Shown here one piece after another: positions 48,088 through 57,641 of a DNA stretch of 64,000 bases. Made by a program: the position numbers and the translations under genes. The stretch lies in assembly GCA_028707255.1 (NCBI GenBank), contig JAQTUQ010000003.1, positions 1 through 64,000 on the forward strand, given 5' to 3'. Position 1 is the first letter of the stretch. The number at the start of each line of letters is the position of its first letter. The DNA comes from Dehalococcoidales bacterium. GTDB taxonomy: Bacteria; Chloroflexota; Dehalococcoidia; Dehalococcoidales; UBA5627. The notes under the pieces were generated by a model. It was not told the DNA's origin. It searched no databases and was given only the letters and a program-made list of their open reading frames with translations.

Positions 48088-48522
48088 ATGTCCGATAAGA
48101 AAATGATGATAGTGCCGGCGGAACTGGTTAACAAAATAAATGAAAACCGCGGTGATTTGTCGCAGGCGGAATTTATCGAATTTTTAATCAACGACCAGTT
48201 GGGTCAGGATAAACCGGCTGAATTAAAGAATACAACGAATGCTGAAATCGATTCCTTAAGAAAAGAAATCAGGCAGTTTATGCAGGATGTCGAAGCCAAG
48301 CATAAGACATTCGTTACCAAGGAAGAAGCTGCCGCTTTCCAGGAAGATACCAAGAAATTGATGAAGAGCTTCCTCGATTTCTTTATCGGTTACGGGCTTG
48401 AATTCAACAAGAAATCCGAAGGAAAAGATGATTTGTCCGAACTTTCCAGGACGCTGGATGCGCTCGAAAAAGGTTCTGCCGATGAAGGCAAAGAAGTAAA
48501 AATAAAGTGGAAGAATTGCTAG
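48088..48522 (+). CDS. Unrecognised small protein with coiled-coil
   Basis: A 144-aa protein I do not recognise. The N-terminus KKMMIVPAELVNKINENRGD followed by LSQAEFIEFLINDQL looks like a ribbon-helix-helix or similar small helical fold (inference). A charged helix or coiled-coil follows (about residues 50-110: EIDSLRKEIRQFMQDVEAKH), and the end is Lys-rich. GGAGCTCC precedes the ATG. It lies in one unit with the winged-helix gene and is followed by a clear terminator. Confidence 0.7.
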   Translation: MSDKKMMIVPAELVNKINENRGDLSQAEFIEFLINDQLGQDKPAELKNTTNAEIDSLRKEIRQFMQDVEAKHKTFVTKEEAAAFQEDTKKLMKSFLDFFIGYGLEFNKKSEGKDDLSELSRTLDALEKGSADEGKEVKIKWKNC

Positions 48523-48557
48523 CAATAGCATAATCTTCGGTCTTAAAGTTAAAAACG

Positions 48558-48586
48558 AACCCTCTTTTTTTAGAGAGGGTTTTTTG
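48558..48586 (+). terminator. Terminator after the small coiled-coil gene
   Basis: AACCCTCT and AGAGGGTT form an 8-bp stem, followed by six T on the plus strand. Confidence 0.85.
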
Positions 48587-48689
48587 TTTGCCATACGGTC
48601 TATTCGGTAAAGATTGCTTCATCCTCCTGCGTCGTCTTCGCAAAGACAATTGTAAATAAAGGAAAGAAAAAGCACTCCGCGATTCTCTC

Positions 48690-48728
48690 CCTTTAGAAAA
48701 GGGAGATTAAGAGGGATTTTACAGGTTA
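48690..48728. repeat. 39-base element, second copy
   Basis: It matches the element at the 3' end of pdxT with three differences. Confidence 0.65.
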
Positions 48729-49054
48729 TCGGAATCGATGGAGCAATACGTTGTAAATCTCCCTCAGTCCCTCTTTTCCAAAGAGGGCAGGTACCGCAGA
48801 TAAATTTGTGCTGCTTCTCCCCACCCCCCGGATTCTTCAGTCACCCCTTGTGACTTCCAGAATGACAGTTTAATCGTTAATCCCGTAGGGACGGGCATTG
48901 CCCGTCAGCCAGATACGGAAGCATAAATGCGGACGACCATTGGTCGTCCCTACGTTTTTTATTTGTCATGCTGAATTCGTTCATGTTAGAAGTCAACATC
49001 CGGGGAGGGGTGAATGAAATGTCATTGCGAGATTTCCCGAAGGGAAAGCGCGGC

Positions 49055-49217
49055 AATCTCTACCGGTTATTTTGATACTGCCATACGGTCTATTCGGTAA
49101 AGATTGCTTCATCCCGGCAAGCGGGATTCGCAATGACAGTTACGTTGGCGTAGCGGGGTAATTTGGTTGCATTGTAGGGATTGCTTCGTCCTCCTGCGTC
49201 GTCCTTGCAACGACGCT
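49055..49217. repeat. 163-base repeat, copy B
   Basis: Direct repeat of 46321-46483 with six substitutions. Confidence 0.85.
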
Positions 49218-49259
49218 TTGAGAGAACTGTCATGCTGAATTCGTGAGGGAGCAACCACT

Positions 49260-49357
49260 AAAAAGCCGTTCGTGGTGAGTCCTAAAAAACCGTTCATAGT
49301 GAGCCATCAAAAAGCCGTTCGTGGTGAATCCTAAAAAACCGTTCATAGTGAGCTTGT
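49260..49357. repeat. Tandem repeat, two 49-base units
   Basis: Each unit is itself two degenerate halves of about 24 bases beginning AAAAAGCCGTTCGTGGTGA and AAAAAACCGTTCATAGTGA. There are no unique spacers, so it is not a CRISPR array. Confidence 0.8.
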
Positions 49358-49396
49358 CGAACTAAGCGGCTATCACTATAACAGATTATATTTATG

Positions 49397-49446
49397 AAAA
49401 ATCCGTTCGATTGACCCTTCGATAAACTCAGGGCGAACGGATTTTT
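49397..49446. terminator. Large hairpin with flanking A and T runs
   Basis: AAAAATCCGTTCG and CGAACGGATTTTT, 13 perfect pairs around a 24-base loop, followed by T. The stem resembles the tandem repeat units, so it belongs to the repeat family, but it could act as a terminator in either direction. Confidence 0.6.
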
Positions 49447-49544
49447 TAAACCTATCATCTAAATCGCAGCCGCACCTCCTATAATAAATCCTTAAACCCC
49501 GTAAAAAATTTATTACTTATTATCAATCCTGTTCAGCTATAAAA

Positions 49545-49559
49545 TAGAACATTGTTCTA
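49545..49559. promoter_or_regulatory. 15-bp palindrome, possible operator
   Basis: TAGAACATTGTTCTA is perfectly symmetric around one base. It lies 100 bases before the GH3-like gene. The GAAC/GTTC arms recall LexA-type sites, but the spacing differs from the Bacillus form. Confidence 0.5.
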
Positions 49560-49658
49560 GTATTGAAAACCTTCCTATAGCTATGACAGTGTGGCATAGT
49601 TAATACAATTTACATAAGTCACATCGTTCAGAGAAGACTGTCAGGGAGGGTTATAACA

Positions 49659-51299
49659 ATGGGTATTGAAGCAGAACTTTTTAAAAGAGGCAAGCAGGAA
49701 GATTTATGGCAGAGATGTTGCGGGTATCTCGACCTGAGTATCGAGGATTTCGCGCATATCCAGAAGAGATTACTGCTGGAACAACTGGAATTGCTTAACA
49801 GGTGTGAACTCGGAAGAACCATTATGGGGGATGCCAGACCGGAAACCGTCGATGAATTTCGTACGTCGGTGCCTTTAACAACCTATGCAGATTATGCGCC
49901 ATACCTGTTGAAACGCCGCATGGATGTATTACCGCAAAAACCGATTCTGTGGCAATACACTTCCGGGAAATCCGAGGAATACCCGTACAGATGGGTACCT
50001 GTTACCGCAAGACAACTCGACCAGATAGAGGGTATCATCTTTGCCATGATGATATTATCAACTTGTAACAATAAGGGTGAAATAAACCTGAAAGGCATGG
50101 ACAAGGTTTTTTACGGCATGGCGCCTCCGCCTTATACCACCGGCACCATGACACGCGCTTTCCCCAACGAGCTTTTCGATGTAGTGCCTCCTGTAGGTGA
50201 AGCCGAGAACATATCCTTCGAAGAAAGAATCAAATATGGCTTCGACCTGGCTCTGGACAAAGGTCTCGACCTGTGTATCGCAATGTCGAGTGTAACCGTG
50301 GCAATAGGAGAGCGTTTTGGCAGGAAAGGTAAGAGTAAAATAAGTGTCAAAGCGCTCGTTAAGAAACCGAAAAAATCATTCAGATTATTGAAAGGGATTG
50401 TTAAAAGTAAACTGGCCGGACGCCCTATGTTGCCGAGGGATATCTGGAAATTGAAAGGATTGGTGTCTTTCGGAATAGACGGTTCGGTTTACCGCGAAAA
50501 AATCAAAGAAATGTGGGGCAGATATCCACTGGAATTTCACGGCTGCACCGAAGCCATTTTTATCGCCATGCAAACATGGGACTATGAAGGCTTGTCTTTT
50601 ATTCCCAATCTGAACTTTTTTGAATTTATCCCTGAGGCTGAAGTAAATAAATCACTCGAAGACTCGACATATCAACCCAGAACCGTTCTCATTGATGAAG
50701 TCAAGCCGGGCAAATATGAGTTGGTAATAAGCAGCCTGCACGGCGGACCTTTTATACGCTACAGATTGGGACACCTGATAAATATAACTGCCACCAGAAA
50801 TGAAAAACTGAATATTGATATTCCTCAAATGAAATTCCTGACCCGCATCGATGACCAGATCGACATTGCAGGGTTTACCAGATTATCTGAAAAAGTGATC
50901 TGGAAATCGATAGAAAATTGCGGTATCGGTTATTATGACTGGGTTGCCTGCAAAGAGATTAACGGAAAACCGGTACTGCATTTATATATCGAGCCTAAAG
51001 AAACCAATATGAATGTAAGAGAAATAGAAAGTTCGATACATAATGAGTTAAAAAAATTGGATAAGCCGTATTCCGAGCTGGAGTCATTTACCGGTTTAAT
51101 GCCGTTAAAGATTACCCTGCTACCAGAAAATTCATTCAAAGCCTATAAGTTAAGACAGCAGGCGATTGGCGCCAGCCTCGATAACCTGAGCCCCAGACAC
51201 ATTAATCCGTCGATGGATACTATCAGGTTCCTGCTTAAACCGGACTTGTCGTTATTAAGAAAGACGGTTGTAACGGCAAAAGAAAAAATAGAGGCGTAA
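49659..51299 (+). CDS. GH3-family acyl-adenylate-forming enzyme
   Basis: A 546-aa protein of the GH3 superfamily. The N-terminal helical part contains TVDEFRTSVPLTTYADYAPY, the ATP loop is at WQYTSGKSEEYPYRWVPV, the middle motif is FHGCTEAIFIAMQTW, and IRYRLGHLINITATRNEKL is the C-terminal hinge region. GH3 enzymes activate a carboxylate as adenylate and join it to an amine. Two key spots differ from the plant type: the loop lacks the usual TSGTxxG, and the YRxGD Asp is His. Activity may therefore be changed. GGGAGGG precedes the ATG. It lies 38 nt upstream of a ThiF/E1-like gene, with which it is probably co-transcribed. Confidence 0.8.
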   Translation: MGIEAELFKRGKQEDLWQRCCGYLDLSIEDFAHIQKRLLLEQLELLNRCELGRTIMGDARPETVDEFRTSVPLTTYADYAPYLLKRRMDVLPQKPILWQYTSGKSEEYPYRWVPVTARQLDQIEGIIFAMMILSTCNNKGEINLKGMDKVFYGMAPPPYTTGTMTRAFPNELFDVVPPVGEAENISFEERIKYGFDLALDKGLDLCIAMSSVTVAIGERFGRKGKSKISVKALVKKPKKSFRLLKGIVKSKLAGRPMLPRDIWKLKGLVSFGIDGSVYREKIKEMWGRYPLEFHGCTEAIFIAMQTWDYEGLSFIPNLNFFEFIPEAEVNKSLEDSTYQPRTVLIDEVKPGKYELVISSLHGGPFIRYRLGHLINITATRNEKLNIDIPQMKFLTRIDDQIDIAGFTRLSEKVIWKSIENCGIGYYDWVACKEINGKPVLHLYIEPKETNMNVREIESSIHNELKKLDKPYSELESFTGLMPLKITLLPENSFKAYKLRQQAIGASLDNLSPRHINPSMDTIRFLLKPDLSLLRKTVVTAKEKIEA

Positions 51300-51337
51300 C
51301 TATAAATAAAATAAAATTATCGTTCGGAGTATAAATA

Positions 51338-52144
51338 ATGAATGGTCATTACAGGGAAATGTTTAGCCGCAATATAGGGCTTTTTACCGATTCGGAACAG
51401 GAAAAGATATGCAATTCCACAATAGCTATTGCCGGGTTGGGCGGGGTAGGGGGTTTGGCAGCCGAGAGGCTGGTAAGAATAGGTGTCGGTACCTTGAAGA
51501 TAAATGACCCCGGTGACATGGAACTCAGCAATTTCAACAGGCAATTCGGTTCCGATATGAAGACTTTGGGGCGAAACAAGGCCGAAGCAATATATGAACA
51601 GATTAAAGATATCAATCCGCAGGCCAGGATTTTTTATACCAAAACAGGTATTAAATCGCAGTGCGACGTAGAGTTTTTGATTGAAGGCTGCGACGTGATA
51701 GTGGATGTAATGGACTTCGGTTTGTTCAGGGAATCCATATTATTACAGAGGGAAGCCAGGAAAAGGGGCATACATTACCTTTTTTCCACCGCAATAGGAT
51801 TTGGAGCTATAACGGTGGTTTTCGCTCCGGACGGGATTACATTGGAAGAATATAATAATCTTCCCGTCGATGTCGATGTGGATAATCCCGGGCAGTTAAT
51901 AGTTCCGCTGGAGAGAATCGTTCCGGTCATACCCAAATATGTTCAGGATAAAAGCATAATAGATGATATTATCACCGGAGAAACATCCATTATACCTACT
52001 ACATGCATCGGAGCAGGATTATCGGCTATTCAGGCTGCCAGTGAAGCGATAAATATAGTTATCGGTAGAGATATGCCCAAAGCTCCCAATTATACTTATT
52101 TCGACCTGGTCGACCGTGAATTGGTGGTTGGCTCCGTTATTTAA
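51338..52144 (+). CDS. ThiF/MoeB/E1-like adenylyltransferase
   Basis: A 268-aa protein of the E1-like superfamily. The ATP site is STIAIAGLGGVGGLAAERLV with the family Arg residues in DMELSNFNRQFGSDMKTLGR and Lys in GRNKAEAI. The Asp of CDVIVDVMDFGLF sits where other members have DATDN. No CxxC zinc pairs are present, unlike MoeB and ThiF. The family adenylates C-terminal glycine tails of small proteins or other carboxylates. No ubiquitin-like carrier gene is visible nearby. It follows the GH3-like gene and ends before a clear terminator. Confidence 0.85.
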   Translation: MNGHYREMFSRNIGLFTDSEQEKICNSTIAIAGLGGVGGLAAERLVRIGVGTLKINDPGDMELSNFNRQFGSDMKTLGRNKAEAIYEQIKDINPQARIFYTKTGIKSQCDVEFLIEGCDVIVDVMDFGLFRESILLQREARKRGIHYLFSTAIGFGAITVVFAPDGITLEEYNNLPVDVDVDNPGQLIVPLERIVPVIPKYVQDKSIIDDIITGETSIIPTTCIGAGLSAIQAASEAINIVIGRDMPKAPNYTYFDLVDRELVVGSVI

Positions 52145-52168
52145 TAATTTAGTTTTCTCTACTTAATG

Positions 52169-52205
52169 AGCAGCGGGTAGTATATATTCGCTGCTTAATT
52201 TTTTC
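52169..52205 (+). terminator. Terminator after the E1-like gene
   Basis: AGCAGCG and CGCTGCT, seven pairs around a 13-base loop, followed by TAATTTTTT. Confidence 0.85.
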
Positions 52206-52207
52206 TA

Positions 52208-52236
52208 TTGACAAAGAGTAAACGTAAAGCCATAAT
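52208..52236 (+). promoter_or_regulatory. Promoter of the GGDEF/HD-GYP gene
   Basis: Perfect TTGACA, 17 bases, CATAAT, directly after the terminator of the previous unit. The leader is about 55 bases. Confidence 0.6.
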
Positions 52237-52298
52237 TAATCTATTGATATTACGTATATTTTCAGTGTTCGATTAACGAATAAAAGGATATTTATTCA

Positions 52299-54869
52299 GT
52301 GAATTTATGGGCTCTCATACCGCTAATTAGCTGTGTTATTTTTATAATCCTTTTTTTGTCGGTATTACCTCAAGTCAAAAAGCGCATCGAAAGAATCTTT
52401 GCCCTGTTTCTTTTTGCTTCCATGATATGGAGTTTTACGGCGGTAATGCTGCTACATAATATTTCCGCATCATCGAATTATCTTATATTCTGGAACGGGC
52501 TGGTTATTGCGGCAATACCATTGGTGGTGGTTAGCTATTATCATTTCATTCGCGCTTATAATAACAAGAAAGCGGGTATGGGTGTCTGGATAGGTTATGC
52601 AATCGTATCTGTTATCATTATTTTGTCCTTGATGGGATATGTTGTAAAAGATGCTTATTTCATCGGTAATTTACTGTATCACGACATATTTTATTGGGAT
52701 TTTATCCTTGCGGCAATCTTAATCCCCTTTCTTTCGATGATAATTATGCTATTATATAGACGATACAAAAACTCGATCGACCCCACCGACCGCAACAGAA
52801 CCTCGTATCTCATTGTAGGATGGAGTTTACTTGTAATTATCAGCTATATTACGCCTTTTACTCCTTCACTAAAAACACTGCCTATCGACCATATCGGGAA
52901 TCTTATAAATGCCCTGATAATCAGTTATACCATTTTCAAGTTCAATCTACTGAATATACAAATGATATTCAGGAAACTATTGACATATATCATAGTGATA
53001 GGCGTGCTTTTTGCTTTAACTACTGTTTTGTTTTTTATAAGCCCCGACTTTTTTACAAATTTACCGCTATTTATTATCGTTATAATACTTTCTTTAATTT
53101 ATATATTTGTTATCCTGGCGTCGGCTCCTTTGATTAAACTCGTCTCTAAAGGGGTTGATTATCTATTTTATCGAAAGACCTATGATTACCGACAGGAACT
53201 TCTCAATTTTAATAAAAAAATGAGTCATATTCTCAATCTCGACGAATTGGCAAAAGAAATATTGCCTACCATCTCCAAGGCTATAAATGTCACCGGCGCC
53301 AGCTTAATGCTGCAGGATAACAAGACCGGGAACTTCGAAACACAATTTATATATCCTGAAGATGAAAATACTGCTCCGGAAAGTACCTTTAAAAAGGTAT
53401 CTCTGGAGGCAGATAGCGCTATTATCGTCTGGATGGATAAAAAGGGGAAACCGCTTAATCCGGAGCAGATGGACGCTATCCCGGAATTAAGAGGATTATG
53501 GCAATCCGAAAAAGATAAAATACTGAGTTCCAATATGGGTCTCTTTTTCCCCTTTAAAAGCCGCGATAAATTAATCGGGATACTCACTCTGGGAAAAAAG
53601 AAAAATAAATCAATTCTGTCATATCCGGATATAGAGCTTATTTCAAATATTGCCAACCAGGCCGGTATAATCATTGAAAATGCCCAGCTTTATACACATG
53701 CCAAAATTAAAGCCAATACAGATGAATTGACAGGTCTCTATAATCATCGTCATTTCCATGAAAGGTTAGACCAGGAAATTACCAGAAATACCCGTTTTGG
53801 CGGTACATTCTCCCTCATAATGATGGATGTCGACCTGTTTAAATCCTACAATGATATATACGGTCATTTAGCCGGTGACCATGTGCTTCGAAAAGTCGGA
53901 GAATATATCGGAAATTCGATACGCGGTATAGATTTAGCTTTCCGATACGGAGGAGAGGAGTTTACCGTTATTTTGCCCGGAACACATATCGAGGATGCTT
54001 ATAAAGTTGCCGAACGCATCAGAAAGACCATCGAGTCAAAATCAAGTTTAAAAGCAATGCCGATTACCATCAGCCTTGGAATTTCCAGCTGGCCGAGCGA
54101 TGGAATCATGAAAGAAGAAATTATCGGGCGTGCCGATGAGGCATTATATTTAGCAAAACAATTGGGAAGAAACCGCACCTGTTTGTCATCCGATAATAAA
54201 AAACAACACGATACACAGTTAATCTCATCGGAAATCAGGTCGAATCCAAAAGCGTTAAGTATTATCTATGCGCTTGCGGCAACTGTCGACGCCAAGGATA
54301 GTTACACTTACGGGCACTCCAGAAAAGTCAGTGAATATGCAATAGCAATTGCCGAGAGTATGAAATTGCCCAATGAGAAGATTGAATGTATCCGCTCGGC
54401 AGGATTACTTCACGATATTGGGAAAATAGGTATACCCGACTATATCTTAAACAAAAATACTTTCTTAAGCAGTGATGAAAATCAGCTTATAAAGAAACAT
54501 CCAAAAATCGGGTCGGAGATTTTAAAACACGTCATCGATCTGGTAAATTGTATACCGGCTATATTACATCACCATGAACGCTATGATGGAACGGGGTATC
54601 CCTCAGGATTGGTTGGTGAAAAAATCCCGATTGAGGCACGTATTTTATCGGTTGCCGACGCTTATGATGCCATGGTTTCACTGAGACCTTATCGCAGACA
54701 ACTTTCTCTTCAGGAGGCAGTCGATGAGCTTAAGAGTTGTTCAGGGACGCAATTCGACCCCGTTATTGTGGACGCCTTTATAAAAGTAGTTCAGAAAAAC
54801 AATGCCGATTCGGTTGTGTATAATAATGATTATATATATCAATTAAAAGAGAATGAAGATATCGATTGA
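52299..54869 (+). CDS. Membrane signalling protein: 7TM, GAF, GGDEF and HD-GYP domains
   Basis: An 856-aa protein. Residues 1-270 hold about eight hydrophobic segments like the 7TM sensor of histidine kinases. A GAF domain follows (about 310-465). The GGDEF domain has DELTGLYNHRHFHERLDQEI, the I-site RGID five residues before GGEEF, and an intact GGEEF, so it can probably make cyclic di-GMP and be inhibited by it. The C-terminal HD-GYP domain (about 650-830) has HDIGKIGIPDYI and HHERYDGTGYPSG and can probably degrade it. Making and breaking the same messenger in one protein is known. The start is GTG with AAAGGA upstream. Confidence 0.92.
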   Translation: MNLWALIPLISCVIFIILFLSVLPQVKKRIERIFALFLFASMIWSFTAVMLLHNISASSNYLIFWNGLVIAAIPLVVVSYYHFIRAYNNKKAGMGVWIGYAIVSVIIILSLMGYVVKDAYFIGNLLYHDIFYWDFILAAILIPFLSMIIMLLYRRYKNSIDPTDRNRTSYLIVGWSLLVIISYITPFTPSLKTLPIDHIGNLINALIISYTIFKFNLLNIQMIFRKLLTYIIVIGVLFALTTVLFFISPDFFTNLPLFIIVIILSLIYIFVILASAPLIKLVSKGVDYLFYRKTYDYRQELLNFNKKMSHILNLDELAKEILPTISKAINVTGASLMLQDNKTGNFETQFIYPEDENTAPESTFKKVSLEADSAIIVWMDKKGKPLNPEQMDAIPELRGLWQSEKDKILSSNMGLFFPFKSRDKLIGILTLGKKKNKSILSYPDIELISNIANQAGIIIENAQLYTHAKIKANTDELTGLYNHRHFHERLDQEITRNTRFGGTFSLIMMDVDLFKSYNDIYGHLAGDHVLRKVGEYIGNSIRGIDLAFRYGGEEFTVILPGTHIEDAYKVAERIRKTIESKSSLKAMPITISLGISSWPSDGIMKEEIIGRADEALYLAKQLGRNRTCLSSDNKKQHDTQLISSEIRSNPKALSIIYALAATVDAKDSYTYGHSRKVSEYAIAIAESMKLPNEKIECIRSAGLLHDIGKIGIPDYILNKNTFLSSDENQLIKKHPKIGSEILKHVIDLVNCIPAILHHHERYDGTGYPSGLVGEKIPIEARILSVADAYDAMVSLRPYRRQLSLQEAVDELKSCSGTQFDPVIVDAFIKVVQKNNADSVVYNNDYIYQLKENEDID

Positions 54870-54909
54870 CAGTATCCGGAATCGATTTGGCAGGTATTAT
54901 TACAACAAT

Positions 54910-54937
54910 TTGAAAACGAACCTCTCATTATTATAAA
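54910..54937 (+). promoter_or_regulatory. Likely promoter of tkt
   Basis: TTGAAA, 16 bases, TATAAA, about 40 bases before the predicted start codon. Confidence 0.45.
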
Positions 54938-54983
54938 ATTTTAAGTAATTTTTTAATATATTGCATCATTTCAGGAAGTGAAA

Positions 54984-56984
54984 ATGTCTATTGACGAACT
55001 ATGTATTAATACTATTCGCATACTTTCCATGGATGCCGTTCAAAAGGCCAATTCGGGGCACCCCGGGGCGCCGATGGGAATGGCTGCCACGGCCTATATA
55101 TTATGGGACAGGTTTTTAAAACATAATCCGCAAAACCCGCAATGGATTAACCGCGACAGGTTTATTTTATCTCCCGGACATGCATCTACCCTGCTATATT
55201 CCTTATTACACCTTACCGGTTACGATTTACCCCTTGATGAATTGAAAAAATTCAGGCAATGGGAGAGTAAAACTCCGGGACATCCGGAATACGGGATAAC
55301 CCCGGGAGTAGAGGCAACCACCGGACCGCTGGGGCAGGGTTTCTCTAACGGAATAGGGATGGCTATCGCTGAAAAATGGTTGGCGGAGCAATATAACCGT
55401 CCCGGATATAATATTATCGATCACTATACTTATGCCATTGTTTCCGACGGGGACCTGATGGAAGGAATTACCTCGGAAGCCGCTTCATTTGCCGGCACTA
55501 TGCAACTGGGTAAAATCATTTACCTTTACGATGATAACGATATATCAATAGAGGGCAGCACCGATATTACATTTAAAGAAGATGTTGCTCTCAGATTCAA
55601 GGCTTATGGCTGGCAGGTCATCGGACCTGTTGACGGGAATACCATAAATGCAATCGCTGAGGCAATAAAAGAAGCGCAAAACGAAACCCGTTACCCTAGC
55701 CTTATAATTTGTAAAACTGTTATCGGTTGCGGCAGTCCGAATAAGGAAGGCAAATGCTCCGCTCATGGAGAGCCTCTTGGAACAGACGAAGTATCTCTTT
55801 CCAGGACAAAGCTGAATTGGCAGTATGCGGAATCTTTTAAAATTCCCGATGATGCCCTGGCTCATTTTCGCAAAGCCATAGATAGAGGAAAAACCGGACA
55901 GGATAAATGGCAAGAAGTTTTGGATTCCTATCAGATTAACTATCCCGATGAATATAAAAAACTTATGGAAGATTTGACCGGCGTATTACCTCAGGACTGG
56001 GATGAAGGGCTTGATACACTGTTTCCGGATAGTAACATAACACTTGCTACGCGTGAAGCCTCCGGGCAGGTAATTAACCTGATAGCTCCCCGGATTCATT
56101 CTCTGGTGGGCGGTTCGGCTGACCTTGCTCCGTCTACGAAGACAACGATAAAAGCGGCAAAATCGTTTGGCGTCGATTGTTATAGCGGACGGAATTTCCA
56201 TTTCGGGGTGCGCGAACACGCCATGGGCGCCATTGCCAACGGTATGACGCTGCACGGAGGATTGATTCCTTTCGTTTCCACGTTCCTGGTTTTTTACGAT
56301 TACATGCGGGCTTCGGTAAGACTGTCTGCGTTCATGAAACAGGGAGTCATATATGTATACACACATGATTCTATCGGTGTCGGCGAAGACGGACCGACAC
56401 ATCAACCTGTTGAACAACTGGCCGGACTCAGAACAGTCCCCGGTTTGGTAACGATAAGGCCGGCCGACGCAACGGAAACAGCGGAAGCCTGGCGAATAGC
56501 TATTAACAACAGGAATAATCCCACCGCTTTAATATTTACACGGCAAAAACTTCCGGTTATCGATAGAACGACTGCCGCACCTGCCGAAAACGTAAAGTAC
56601 GGCGGTTATATATTATGGCAGTCATCGGATATACCTGACATAATATTAATTGCCACCGGTTCCGAGGTTCATATAGCAATGGAAGCGGGGAGGCTTTTGA
56701 AGGGGATGGGAATCGCCGCTCGGGTTGTATCTCTGCCTTCCTGGGCGCTATTTGAGGCACAGCCTGAAGAATACAGGGAAACGGTACTTCCGAAGAATAT
56801 TAAAGCCAGGATTTCCATTGAAGCGGGAGTGACTTTTGGTTGGGAACGCTATGTCGGCAGTGAAGGTGTTGCTATCGGAATCGACAGGTTCGGAGCATCG
56901 GCTCCGTCTAATGTTTTATATCAACAGTTCGGGTTAACGTCAGAAAGAATTGTATCCGATGCTCTCAAATTGCTAAACAGATAA
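54984..56984 (+). CDS. tkt: Transketolase
   Basis: A 666-aa transketolase. Thiamine and sugar sites are seen in [73 protein letters not shown] and [20 protein letters not shown]. It moves two-carbon units in the non-oxidative pentose phosphate pathway, and with transaldolase it can supply sedoheptulose 7-phosphate for heptose. The ATG follows AGGAAG; the track GTG two codons earlier is less likely. A 15-bp palindrome, ACAGATAATATCTGT, covers the stop codon. It is convergent with rpe, 8 bases away. Confidence 0.95.
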   Translation: MSIDELCINTIRILSMDAVQKANSGHPGAPMGMAATAYILWDRFLKHNPQNPQWINRDRFILSPGHASTLLYSLLHLTGYDLPLDELKKFRQWESKTPGHPEYGITPGVEATTGPLGQGFSNGIGMAIAEKWLAEQYNRPGYNIIDHYTYAIVSDGDLMEGITSEAASFAGTMQLGKIIYLYDDNDISIEGSTDITFKEDVALRFKAYGWQVIGPVDGNTINAIAEAIKEAQNETRYPSLIICKTVIGCGSPNKEGKCSAHGEPLGTDEVSLSRTKLNWQYAESFKIPDDALAHFRKAIDRGKTGQDKWQEVLDSYQINYPDEYKKLMEDLTGVLPQDWDEGLDTLFPDSNITLATREASGQVINLIAPRIHSLVGGSADLAPSTKTTIKAAKSFGVDCYSGRNFHFGVREHAMGAIANGMTLHGGLIPFVSTFLVFYDYMRASVRLSAFMKQGVIYVYTHDSIGVGEDGPTHQPVEQLAGLRTVPGLVTIRPADATETAEAWRIAINNRNNPTALIFTRQKLPVIDRTTAAPAENVKYGGYILWQSSDIPDIILIATGSEVHIAMEAGRLLKGMGIAARVVSLPSWALFEAQPEEYRETVLPKNIKARISIEAGVTFGWERYVGSEGVAIGIDRFGASAPSNVLYQQFGLTSERIVSDALKLLNR

Positions 56985-56992
56985 TATCTGTC

Positions 56993-57637
56993 TTAAGTAT
57001 TGCAGAGACTTTCCAACCGGCGATAACTTTGCGCCGGATTATCCTGACAGAATACCGCACTTCCAACACAAATGGAGTTTACACCTGTTTTGGCGACGGT
57101 CGCTATGTTGTTTTCTTTTATACCGCCGTCTATTCCTGTATATATATGGGGATATTTATTGCGGAAATCTGTAATCTTATCCAGAACCTCGGGAATGAAT
57201 TTGCTTCCGTAATAACCGGGAACGACTGACATAAACAAAACGGAGTCCAGTTTATTTATTAGAGGGTCGAGTACGGATATATCGGTATCCGGATTAACGG
57301 CTATTCCGGCTTTTAATCCCGCCCCGTGAACCATATCGATTATATTACCATGTGATTCCGTAGCCTCATAATGAAATATTATTTGCTGCGCTCCAGCACT
57401 CGCAAAATCATCAACAAGATTCTCCGGATTATTAACCATCAGGTGGGCTTCCCATTTCAAGCCGGTTTTAACAATACAAATGTCCGTTGCTGTAATGCTT
57501 TTTGATGGAACGAATAATCCATCCATAATATCTATTTGAACAAAACCCGTGAATGTTGCGGCTATTCCAAGCATATCCTTTAATGATTGCGGATTATCTG
57601 TCAATACAGCCGGAACTACGGTAATTTTTTTATCCAA
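56993..57637 (-). CDS. rpe: Ribulose-phosphate 3-epimerase
   Basis: A 214-aa epimerase when started at the TTG at 57637 (DKKITVVPAVLTDNPQSLKD), which has AAAGGA seven bases upstream; the track start is 14 codons earlier and would overlap the upstream gene. The TIM-barrel signatures are FVQIDIMDGLFVPSKS with catalytic Asp, EAHLMVNNPENLV, MSVVPGYYGSKFIPEVLDKI and IYTGIDGGIKENNI. It is more divergent than usual but keeps the metal and phosphate residues. It lies 4 nt downstream of the UPF0280 gene and convergent with tkt, so it joins the pentose phosphate genes by function and the homocysteine operon by transcript. Confidence 0.9.
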   Translation of the reverse strand: MDKKITVVPAVLTDNPQSLKDMLGIAATFTGFVQIDIMDGLFVPSKSITATDICIVKTGLKWEAHLMVNNPENLVDDFASAGAQQIIFHYEATESHGNIIDMVHGAGLKAGIAVNPDTDISVLDPLINKLDSVLFMSVVPGYYGSKFIPEVLDKITDFRNKYPHIYTGIDGGIKENNIATVAKTGVNSICVGSAVFCQDNPAQSYRRLESLCNT

Positions 57638-57641
57638 TTTA

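Larger units (their letters stand above)
48587..49658. repeat. Repeat-rich region without genes
   Basis: About 1.1 kb made of several repeat families: a partial copy of the 163-base repeat (about 48590-48650), the 39-base element (48690-48728), copy B of the 163-base repeat (49055-49217), a tandem array (49260-49357) and a large hairpin (49397-49446). The last 110 bases are unique and hold a 15-bp palindrome and the ribosome binding site of the next gene. Confidence 0.75.

Noticed and set aside
49260-49357. Possible CRISPR array
   Set aside because: The repeats are directly adjacent and degenerate, without unique spacers, and no cas genes are present.
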